DNA of 64,000 bases from CAVSRC01 sp963830205. GTDB lineage: Bacteria > Pseudomonadota > Alphaproteobacteria > Rhizobiales > Kaistiaceae. A program made the position numbers and the translations under genes. The stretch lies in contig CAWHLP010000041.1 of NCBI GenBank assembly GCA_963830205.1, positions 186,001 to 250,000 on the forward strand. Direction: 5' to 3'. Position 1 is the first letter of the stretch, and every line of letters begins with the position of its first letter. This document shows, in pieces, positions 57,569 through 64,000 of this stretch. Under the pieces are notes generated by a model. That model made no database searches. It was given only the letters and a program-made list of their open reading frames with translations, and was not told the DNA's origin.

Positions 57569-58597
57569 CTACGAACGCCTCAGCTTCTCCGCCACGAAGG
57601 GGGCGAAATAGGTGAGGATGCCGTCGGCGCCGGCGCGCTTGAAGGCGATCAGCAATTCCATCATGGCCCGGTCGCCGTCGATCCAGCCATTGGCGGCGGC
57701 GGCGCGGATCATCGAATACTCGCCCGACACCTGGTAGACGAAGGTCGGCATGCCGAAGGTCTCCTTCATGCGGAAGAGCACGTCGAGATAGGGCATGCCG
57801 GGCTTGACCATCAGCATGTCGGCGCCCTCGGCAATGTCGGTTTCCGCCTCGCGCATGGCGTCGTCGCTGTTCTCCGGGGCGACGTAGTAGGTCAGCTTGT
57901 TGCCCTTCTTCAGCGTCTGGCTGGTGCCGATCGCCTCGCGATAGGGCCCGTAGAAGGCGGAGGCAAATTTCGCCGTGTAGGACATGATGGCGATGTCGGA
58001 ATGGCCGGCGGCATCGAGCGCCTCGCGGATGGCGCCGATGCGCCCGTCCATCATGTCGGAGGGCGCGATCACGTCGGCGCCGGCTTCCGCCTGGAGCACG
58101 GCCGCGCGGGCGATCTGCGCCACGCTTTCGTCGTTGACGATGATGCCGTCGCGCAGGATGCCGTCGTGGCCGTGATCGGTGAACGGATCGAGCGCGGCGT
58201 CGGTGATGACGCCGATCTCGGGCGCAGCCGCCTTGATGGCCCGCGTCGCACGGCACATCAGGTTGTCCGGGTTGAGGATCTCCGAGCCGGTCTGGTCGCG
58301 CAGCGCCAGGTCGACATAGGGAAAGATGGCGATCGCCGGGATGCCGAGGCGGGCGCCGCGCTCCGCCTCGCGCGCGGCAAGGTCGACGGAAAGGCGCTCG
58401 ATGCCGGGCATGGCCTCTATCGGCTCGCGGCGGTTCGCCCCGTCGATCACGAAGATCGGCCAGATGAGGTCGTCCACGGTCAGCGTGGTCTCGCGCACCA
58501 GGCGGCGCGACCAGTCGGCGCGGCGGTTGCGACGGAGCCGGCGCCGGCCGGTGATTCGATCGACATCGGGGAGGACGGGCTTGAGGGGCGCGGTCAT
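57569..58597 (-). CDS. hemB: Delta-aminolevulinic acid dehydratase (porphobilinogen synthase)
   Basis: Second common step of haem synthesis: joins two ALA to porphobilinogen. 342 residues: RRLRRNRRADWSRRLVRETT, VITDAALDPFTDHGHDGILR (the metal-binding region has Asp instead of zinc Cys, so Mg-type), VIAPSDMMDGRIGAIREAL, IMSYTAKFASAFYGPYREA (Schiff-base Lys), and MLMVKPGMPYLDVL (second Lys). ATG 58597 is preferred over 58621 since AGGACC lies six bases before it. Followed by a small orphan gene. Confidence 0.95.
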   Translation of the reverse strand: MTAPLKPVLPDVDRITGRRRLRRNRRADWSRRLVRETTLTVDDLIWPIFVIDGANRREPIEAMPGIERLSVDLAAREAERGARLGIPAIAIFPYVDLALRDQTGSEILNPDNLMCRATRAIKAAAPEIGVITDAALDPFTDHGHDGILRDGIIVNDESVAQIARAAVLQAEAGADVIAPSDMMDGRIGAIREALDAAGHSDIAIMSYTAKFASAFYGPYREAIGTSQTLKKGNKLTYYVAPENSDDAMREAETDIAEGADMLMVKPGMPYLDVLFRMKETFGMPTFVYQVSGEYSMIRAAAANGWIDGDRAMMELLIAFKRAGADGILTYFAPFVAEKLRRS

Positions 58598-58762
58598 CGG
58601 TGGTCCTGGGGCGGTGTTCATGGAAGGCGGAACGGCAGGGTTCGCGCGGGGCAGACCATATCACCTTTTGCGAGGCGGCCAGCCGATTGCCGCTGGCAAG
58701 GCCGACGGTGAAGATGTAAGGGGCTGGCCGGGGCAGATCAAACCAAGAGGCCATCCAGACCC

Positions 58763-59176
58763 ATGCAGATGGCAAATGACGATCCCTCGGCGAAGCCGGA
58801 GGTCGAACGCGATCGGCTCGAGTTGGCGTTCGATATCTTCCTCATCGCCCTCTCGGTCCTGATGCTGCTGCTCGGCCTGCGCGAATGGGCGGTCATCCTC
58901 GGCGTGCTCCCCGGCGCAACCGGCTCGTTCGAGGCCATGAGCGAGGCGTGGAAGGTCGCCACCATGTACCTGTCGGTGATCGACCTGGTGGCGGCGGTTG
59001 GCCTGTGGATGCGGGTCGCCTGGGGCAAGGTCGTCTGGCTCTTGGCGGCGCTCTCCGGCATCGCCCTGCACACGGTCTTCATCCCCACCTACGGCAGCGA
59101 CCTGCCCATCGTCCTCCTTCACGTCCTGACCATCGCGGCCTTCGTCGTTTTGACCTTTTTCGCCCGCCGAAGCTGA
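58763..59176 (+). CDS. DUF6163-like inner-membrane protein
   Basis: 137 residues with four predicted helices: LELAFDIFLIALSVLMLLLG, VATMYLSVIDLVAAVGLWMR, VVWLLAALSGIALHTVFIPT and LLHVLTIAAFVVLTFFARR. Conserved small membrane protein of Rhizobiales found between hemB and ldtR (assigned to DUF6163 from memory, moderately sure). Function unknown. ATG 58763 or 58769. Confidence 0.72.
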   Translation: MQMANDDPSAKPEVERDRLELAFDIFLIALSVLMLLLGLREWAVILGVLPGATGSFEAMSEAWKVATMYLSVIDLVAAVGLWMRVAWGKVVWLLAALSGIALHTVFIPTYGSDLPIVLLHVLTIAAFVVLTFFARRS

Positions 59177-59315
59177 CAGAAGGCCGCAATTCCGCCAAAT
59201 TGGAGCGATCGCGGTAAGCCAGTATTAAGGCTGGTGCTTAAGCCGATTTTTAGCTGCATTGCGTATGGTTGCTTTCACCAGAGCAGGAAAATACCTGCCG
59301 AACAGAGAGGCGATC

Positions 59316-59828
59316 ATGGCTATTGCAAAAAGGGCAGTGGAGGTTGTTGCGCAGCCCCCGCGGGGGGCTGAGCTGAAGCCCCTCTATCTGGAAGCACTGA
59401 CGCTGGTCGAGCGCCTGCATCGGCGCCTGCTCGACGTCATCAAGGACGAATTCGACCGCGCCGGCCGTTCGGACGTGAACAGCGTGCAGGCGCTGCTCCT
59501 CTCCAACATCGGCGATTCGGAGCTGACCGCCGGCGAGCTCAGGACGCGCGGCTATTATCTCGGCTCGAACGTGTCCTACAACCTGAAGAAGCTGGTCGAG
59601 ATGGGCTACATCCATCACCAGCGCTCGCGCATGGACCGCCGGTCGGTGCGCGTCAGCCTGACCGAGAAGGGCCAACAGGTCGCCGACATCGTCAACGGCC
59701 TCTATGAGCGCCACATCCGCTCGATCGACCAGGTCGGCGGCATCGGCGCCGACGATTTCCACACCCTCAACCGCTCCCTGCAGCGGCTCGAGCGCTTCTG
59801 GACCGACCAGATCCTCTACCGGCTGTAG
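59316..59828 (+). CDS. ldtR: MarR-family transcriptional regulator LdtR
   Basis: 170 residues: a winged-helix MarR-type regulator with LQALLLSNIGDSELTAGELR, SNVSYNLKKLVEMGYIHHQR and RRSVRVSLTEKGQQVADIV. It matches LdtR of Sinorhizobium and Liberibacter, which controls L,D-transpeptidase and osmotic-stress genes. ATG 59316 is chosen over upstream ATG/TTG codons because GAGAGG lies five bases before it and it gives the family length. Directly precedes an L,D-transpeptidase gene, its known target. Confidence 0.88.
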   Translation: MAIAKRAVEVVAQPPRGAELKPLYLEALTLVERLHRRLLDVIKDEFDRAGRSDVNSVQALLLSNIGDSELTAGELRTRGYYLGSNVSYNLKKLVEMGYIHHQRSRMDRRSVRVSLTEKGQQVADIVNGLYERHIRSIDQVGGIGADDFHTLNRSLQRLERFWTDQILYRL

Positions 59829-59858
59829 AGCCTTCCTCCCAAGCGATATGGCCAGCGC

Positions 59859-59884
59859 AACGGCCCGGCTCTGCCGGGCCGTTT
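59859..59884 (+). terminator. Intrinsic terminator after ldtR
   Basis: AACGGCCCGGC (59859-59869), loop TCT, GCCGGGCCGTT (59873-59883), then TTCGATT. Perfect 11-bp stem. It separates ldtR from the L,D-transpeptidase gene, which therefore needs its own promoter in 59885-60105. Confidence 0.75.
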
Positions 59885-60105
59885 CGATTCCGTTTGGGCC
59901 ACCCACTGGACTGGCGCCGCGAAAGCGCCACATAACATCCTCTATAAACACACACTGGCGGCGTCCCGGTTGCGGTTCACAACTGCGCGAACCGGCACGG
60001 AGGTTGCTACGGCAGCAATTGTCACGTGTGGATGAGCATGTTACGCCGGAGGCAAAGGGCGAAAGTGTCGAAGATTCAATGGACTTGCAGGAGGACCGCA
60101 AGCTG

Positions 60106-61461
60106 ATGGCCGGTTACTGCGCCACGAACATCCGTACCGGCATCTTTGCCGCCGCCATGCTGGCGGCGGGGCTGATCGCATTGCCGGCATTTGCCCAGGA
60201 TCCGATCGGCGAGGTGTTGCAGCAGAGCGGCGGCTCGGAGTGGTCGGACGGCTTCGACACCGCCTCGGTGAGTGCGGCCGATGTGCGCACCTCCATACCC
60301 ACCATGTCGCCGCAGATCATCGGCGCCTTGCAGGCGGCCATCGCCGAATATTCCGGCATCGTTTCCCGCGGCGGCTGGCCGACGGTGCCCTCCGACAAGT
60401 CGCTGAGGATCGGCACGAGCGCTCCGGCGGTGGCGGTGTTGCGCCAGCGCCTGGCCATTGCCGGCGACCTGCCGAGCGCGGCCGCCAACGATTCGACCGC
60501 CTTCGATTCCTACGTCGATGCGGCGGTCAGGCGCTTCCAGGCGCGCCACGGCATCCAGCCCGACGGCGTGGTCGGCGATTCGACCTTCGCCGCGCTCAAC
60601 ATCCCGGCGCAGGTGCGCCTGCAACAGCTTGCCACCAACCTGACCCGCCTCAAGGTGCTGACCGCCAAGCCGTTGCCGCCGCGCTTCGTCATGGTCAACA
60701 TCCCGGCGGCTTCGGTCGAGGTGGTCGAAAACGGCGTCGTCGTGCAGCGCCATACCGCCGTCGTCGGCAAGGTCACGCGGCCGTCGCCGATCGTCAATTC
60801 CAAGATCACCGAGATCAATTTCCATCCCTACTGGACGGTGCCGGCGTCGATCATCAAGAAGGACCTGATCCCGCTGATGCAGAAGGACCCGACCTATCTG
60901 GCGACGTGGAAGATCCGGGTCTACGACCCCAAGGGCAACGAAATCTCGCCCGACCAGATCGACTGGCAGACCGACCAGGCGACCAAGGGCTACATGTTCC
61001 GCCAGGATCCGGGCGACGAGAACTCGCTGGGCATCGTCAAGATCAATTTCCCCAGCCCCGACGGCGTCTACATGCACGACACGCCGCACAAGGGCCTGTT
61101 CAACGACGACTACCGCTTCGATTCGTCCGGCTGCGTGCGCATCCAGAACATCCGCGAGCTGATCGGCTGGATCCTCAAGGATACGCCTGGCCAGACCACG
61201 GACGTGGTGGATTCCGAGCTGCGCGACCCGGTGCGGCTGGATGTCAGGGTGACTGATCCGGTGCCGCTCCACTGGACCTACATCACCGCCTGGTCGACCA
61301 CCGACGGCATCGTCAATTTCCGCGATGACATCTACAATCTGGACGGCCTCGACCAGTTGACCGCCGAGGGCGCCGCGGCGCCCGACGCCACGGCCACGCC
61401 GGACAACACGGCCGCGGCGGCGCCCCTGCTGGTCCCGGCCGCCATCCCGACGACCCAGTAG
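60106..61461 (+). CDS. ldtP: L,D-transpeptidase (YkuD) with peptidoglycan-binding domain
   Basis: 451 residues. Signal peptide (TGIFAAAMLAAGLIALPAFA), peptidoglycan-binding domain (AAVRRFQARHGIQPDGVVGD), and the YkuD catalytic domain with FVMVNIPAASVEVVENG, HDTPHKGLFND and SSGCVRIQN (catalytic Cys). It makes 3-3 cross-links or attaches proteins to peptidoglycan. ATG 60106 is favoured by a perfect AGGAGG 11 bases upstream; ATG 60079 lies before it. The tail is Ala/Pro/Thr-rich. Named after the LdtR-controlled LdtP. Confidence 0.9.
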   Translation: MAGYCATNIRTGIFAAAMLAAGLIALPAFAQDPIGEVLQQSGGSEWSDGFDTASVSAADVRTSIPTMSPQIIGALQAAIAEYSGIVSRGGWPTVPSDKSLRIGTSAPAVAVLRQRLAIAGDLPSAAANDSTAFDSYVDAAVRRFQARHGIQPDGVVGDSTFAALNIPAQVRLQQLATNLTRLKVLTAKPLPPRFVMVNIPAASVEVVENGVVVQRHTAVVGKVTRPSPIVNSKITEINFHPYWTVPASIIKKDLIPLMQKDPTYLATWKIRVYDPKGNEISPDQIDWQTDQATKGYMFRQDPGDENSLGIVKINFPSPDGVYMHDTPHKGLFNDDYRFDSSGCVRIQNIRELIGWILKDTPGQTTDVVDSELRDPVRLDVRVTDPVPLHWTYITAWSTTDGIVNFRDDIYNLDGLDQLTAEGAAAPDATATPDNTAAAAPLLVPAAIPTTQ

Positions 61462-61482
61462 GCCCCCCGCATTCAGGGTCCG

Positions 61483-61507
61483 GCCGGGCGCTTCAATGGC
61501 GCCCGGC
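61483..61507 (+). terminator. GC-rich hairpin after L,D-transpeptidase gene
   Basis: GCCGGGCGC (61483-61491) and GCGCCCGGC (61499-61507) with a 7-nt loop, 21 bp after the stop. No T-run follows, so it may be a Rho-linked or mRNA-stabilising hairpin. Confidence 0.5.
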
Positions 61508-61601
61508 GCCCAACTGTGATAGAGCCCCGCTTCGGGTTCCGTGCCTGCTTCCGCGGGCCGGTCAGCCGTCTTTGTCCCTGCCGACAGGAATGAACGCGAC
61601 C

Positions 61602-62906
61602 ATGTCCGTGACAGCCGCCCTCGACGCCAACACCGCGCCCGGATTCTTCACCGCGCCCCTGGCGGAATCCGATCCGGAGATCGCCGATGCCATCGCCAAG
61701 GAGCTCGGTCGCCAGCAGCACGAGATCGAGCTGATCGCGTCGGAGAACATCGTCTCCAAGGCGGTGCTCGAGGCGCAGGGCTCGGTGATGACCAACAAGT
61801 ATGCGGAAGGCTATCCGGGCAAGCGCTATTACGGCGGCTGCCAGTTCGTCGATATTGCCGAGACGCTGGCGATCGAGCGCGCCAAGAAGCTGTTCGGTGC
61901 CGCCTTCGCCAATGTCCAGCCGAACTCCGGCAGCCAGATGAACCAGGCGGTGTTCCTGGCGCTGCTCGAGCCCGGCGACACCTTCATGGGGCTCGACCTC
62001 GCCGCCGGCGGCCACCTGACCCACGGCTCGCCGGTCAACATGTCGGGCAAGTGGTTCAAGGTCGCGCCCTACAACGTGCGCCGCGACGACCAGCTTCTCG
62101 ACTATGACGAGATCGAGCGCATCGCCAACGAGGCGAAGCCCAAGCTGATCCTCGCCGGTGGCACCGCCTATTCGCGCTACTGGGATTTCAAGCGCTTCCG
62201 CGAGATCGCCAATTCGGTCGGCGCCTATCTGATGGTCGACATGGCCCATTTCGCCGGGCTGGTGGCGGGCGGCGTCCATCCTTCGCCGATCCCCCACGCC
62301 CACGTCACCACCACCACCACCCACAAGTCGCTCAGGGGGCCGCGCGGCGGCCTCATCCTCGCCAATGACGAGGCGATCGCCAAGAAGCTCAATTCGGCCG
62401 TGTTCCCGGGCTTGCAGGGCGGGCCGCTGATGCACGTCATCGCCGCCAAGGCGGTGGCGCTCGGCGAGGCGCTCAGGCCGGAGTTCAAGGTCTACGCCAG
62501 GAACATCGTCGACAACGCCCGCGCGCTCGCCGAGACGCTGAAGAGCGCCGGCTTCGAGATCGTCTCGGGCGGCACCGACAACCACCTGATGCTGGTCGAC
62601 CTGAGGCCGAAGAGCCTCAAGGGCAGCGTCTCGGAGAGGGCGCTCGGCCGCGCCGGGCTCACCTGCAACAAGAACGGCATCCCCTACGATCCCGAGAAGC
62701 CGTTCGTCACCTCGGGCATCCGGCTGGGCACGCCGGCCTCGACCACGCGCGGCTTCGGCGTTGCCGAGTTCCAGGAGGTCGGCAAGCTCATCGCCGAGGT
62801 GCTGGGCGCGGTGGCGCAGAGCGAGGACGGCTCGGCGCCGCTGGTCGAGGCCGCGGTCAAGCAGAAGGTGAGGGCACTCGCCGACCGCTTCCCGATCTAC
62901 CAATAG
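61602..62906 (+). CDS. glyA: Serine hydroxymethyltransferase
   Basis: PLP enzyme converting serine and tetrahydrofolate to glycine and methylene-THF. 434 residues: IELIASENIVSKAVLEAQGS, TNKYAEGYPGKRYYGGCQFV, VTTTTTHKSLRGPRGGLILA (PLP lysine), and GTPASTTRGFGVAEF. Start is ATG 61602 or ATG 61590; AGGA at 61586-61589 directly abuts the latter, so 61602 is preferred. Precedes nrdR-ribD, a conserved order in this group. Confidence 0.95.
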   Translation: MSVTAALDANTAPGFFTAPLAESDPEIADAIAKELGRQQHEIELIASENIVSKAVLEAQGSVMTNKYAEGYPGKRYYGGCQFVDIAETLAIERAKKLFGAAFANVQPNSGSQMNQAVFLALLEPGDTFMGLDLAAGGHLTHGSPVNMSGKWFKVAPYNVRRDDQLLDYDEIERIANEAKPKLILAGGTAYSRYWDFKRFREIANSVGAYLMVDMAHFAGLVAGGVHPSPIPHAHVTTTTTHKSLRGPRGGLILANDEAIAKKLNSAVFPGLQGGPLMHVIAAKAVALGEALRPEFKVYARNIVDNARALAETLKSAGFEIVSGGTDNHLMLVDLRPKSLKGSVSERALGRAGLTCNKNGIPYDPEKPFVTSGIRLGTPASTTRGFGVAEFQEVGKLIAEVLGAVAQSEDGSAPLVEAAVKQKVRALADRFPIYQ

Positions 62907-62930
62907 GGGCCTGAAGGCGGACGCGGGGCG

Positions 62931-63404
62931 ATGCGCTGTCCTTATTGCGGCAATCCCGACACCCAGGTGAAGGACTCGCGGCCGTCGGAAGACAACACCG
63001 CGATCCGCCGCCGGCGCGTCTGTCCGGATTGCGGCGGACGTTTCACCACCTTCGAGCGGGTGCAGTTGCGCGAGCTGACCGTGGTCAAGCGCAACGGCCG
63101 CCGCGTCCCCTTCGATCGCGACAAGCTGATGCGCTCGGTGCAGGTGGCGCTGCGCAAGCGCACCGTCGATCCCGAGCGCGTCGAGCGCATGGTCAACGGC
63201 ATCGTCCGCCAGCTCGAATCGAGCGGCGAGAACGACGTGCCATCGGAGGCGATCGGGCAGTTGGCCATGGAGGGCCTGCGCAATCTCGACGAGGTCGCCT
63301 ATGTGCGCTTTGCTTCGGTCTACAAGAATTTCCGCGATGCCGAAGATTTCCGGGGCGCCCTCGGCGAGCTCTCCGGCGATCCGCCGCCGGTGGTGAAGAA
63401 GTAG
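62931..63404 (+). CDS. nrdR: Transcriptional repressor NrdR
   Basis: Zinc-finger/ATP-cone repressor of ribonucleotide reductase genes. 157 residues: MRCPYCGNPDTQVKDSRPSE and RRRRVCPDCGGRFTTFERVQ (four zinc cysteines), then the ATP-cone VKRNGRRVPFDRDKLMRSVQ. Intact and normal length. Its stop is 4 bp from the ribD ATG. Confidence 0.95.
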   Translation: MRCPYCGNPDTQVKDSRPSEDNTAIRRRRVCPDCGGRFTTFERVQLRELTVVKRNGRRVPFDRDKLMRSVQVALRKRTVDPERVERMVNGIVRQLESSGENDVPSEAIGQLAMEGLRNLDEVAYVRFASVYKNFRDAEDFRGALGELSGDPPPVVKK

Positions 63405-63408
63405 CGCC

Positions 63409-64000
63409 ATGCCCAGCCCGACGCACCGCACCACGCATCGACCCGGAATTCGACCGGCGCATGATGGCCGCAGCCCTCCGCCTCGGCCGCCGCAATCTCG
63501 GCCAGACCCATCCCAACCCGGCGGTCGGCTGCCTGATCGTCAGGACCGACGGCGATACGCCCGTGGTCGTCGGCCGCGGCTGGACGGCGGTCGGCGGGCG
63601 GCCCCATGCCGAGAAGGAGGCGCTCAAGGAGGCCGGGGCGCTGGCCGAAGGCGCCACGGCCTATGTCACGCTCGAGCCCTGCGCCCACAAGGGCCGGGTG
63701 AAGCCGTGCAGCGAGGCGCTGGTCGCCGCCAAGGTGGCGCGCGTCGTCTCGGCCATGGTCGATCCTGACCCGCGCACGCAAGGCCAGGGCCATGCCGTGC
63801 TCGAAGCGGCCGGCATCGCGGTCACCACCGGCGTGCTCGCGGAGCAAGCGGCGCGCGCCCATTCCGGCCACATCCAGAGGATCACCAAGGGGCGGCCGCA
63901 CGTCACCTTGAAGCTCGCCGTCTCCGCCGACGGCATGATCGGCACGCGCGGCGGCGGCCGCATGATCGTCACCGGGGAGCAGGCATTTGCCGCCGTGCAG
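63409..64000 (+). CDS. ribD: RibD (deaminase/reductase), 3' partial, probably frameshifted near start
   Basis: Bifunctional riboflavin enzyme. The deaminase domain reads LRLGRRNLGQTHPNPAVGCL, RPHAEKEAL (zinc His-x-Glu) and LEPCAHKGRVKPC (zinc cysteines); the reductase domain begins HVTLKLAVSADGMIG and runs off the window. The frame of the ATG at 63409 differs by one base from the deaminase frame; removing a base near 63425-63440 would join them. Otherwise translation would start at ATG 63461 or 63464. As in seven other genes here, a one-base insertion is suspected. Confidence 0.88.

Noticed and set aside
63409..63768. 119-codon frame from ATG 63409 as an independent protein
   Set aside because: Arg/Gly/Pro-rich shadow of ribD; only its first few codons may belong to ribD before the frame change.

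Overview
This is about 64 kb of a GC-rich (roughly two thirds G+C) alphaproteobacterial chromosome, most likely Hyphomicrobiales (Rhizobiales). The evidence is gene content and order: an exoR-like Sel1 gene, ldtR next to an L,D-transpeptidase gene, the run erpA / dgt-argS-SPOR-nagZ-scpA-scpB-tatABC-serS-surE-pcm-nlpD, the run yajC-secD-secF-Mth938-squalene/phytoene synthase-trmFO, the group bpt-(SLC13)-RDD-ilvA-hemB, and glyA-nrdR-ribD at the right edge. The genus cannot be named from the sequence alone. No rRNA, tRNA, CRISPR array or intact insertion sequence was found.

Layout. 1-6300: end of a suf Fe-S assembly operon (sufS, a SufT-like gene, and sufA 2.1 kb further on), split by a GYD gene and a two-gene ThrE/YjjP-YjjB exporter, then small housekeeping genes and an APH-fold kinase. 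6500-16700: RhlE-type helicase, parE, an epimerase, a MOSC protein, a GST, ilvD and the overlapping exoR-like gene. 16700-25800: accessory metabolic and stress genes (GSTs, two related Cys-rich secreted proteins, xth, OsmC, an HD-GYP/LuxR regulator, MFS pump, AMP nucleosidase, a VOC protein with a histone-H1-like tail, erpA). 26000-40600: a dense core block for nucleotide control, translation, peptidoglycan recycling, condensin, Tat export, repair and cell division. 40600-47400: Sec translocase accessory genes and trmFO. 47400-52700: a DUF1127 micro-gene with a three-hairpin 'cuckoo'-type small-RNA cluster in its 3' region, then an A+T-rich island carrying a single OLD-like ATPase/TOPRIM gene. 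52700-64000: bpt, transporter, ilvA, hemB, ldtR/ldt, glyA, nrdR and the start of ribD.

Highlights. (a) The DUF1127 gene at 47541-47693 is followed by three hairpins whose loops all display CCTCCC. The first has the full CCTCCTCCC motif known from CcsR/cuckoo RNAs of Rhodobacter. (b) The gene at 50514-52601 is compositionally foreign and has ABC-ATPase and TOPRIM-like motifs, so it is a candidate one-gene phage-defence nuclease. (c) Eight conserved genes (thrE, parE, xth, VOC, dgt, serS, SLC13 transporter, ribD) each carry a single-base insertion that breaks the frame. The uniform direction points to sequencing or assembly error rather than biology. (d) serS is also interrupted by about 210 bp of unrelated DNA. 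(e) Two homologous mosaic palindromic repeats lie at 35.8 and 39.1 kb.
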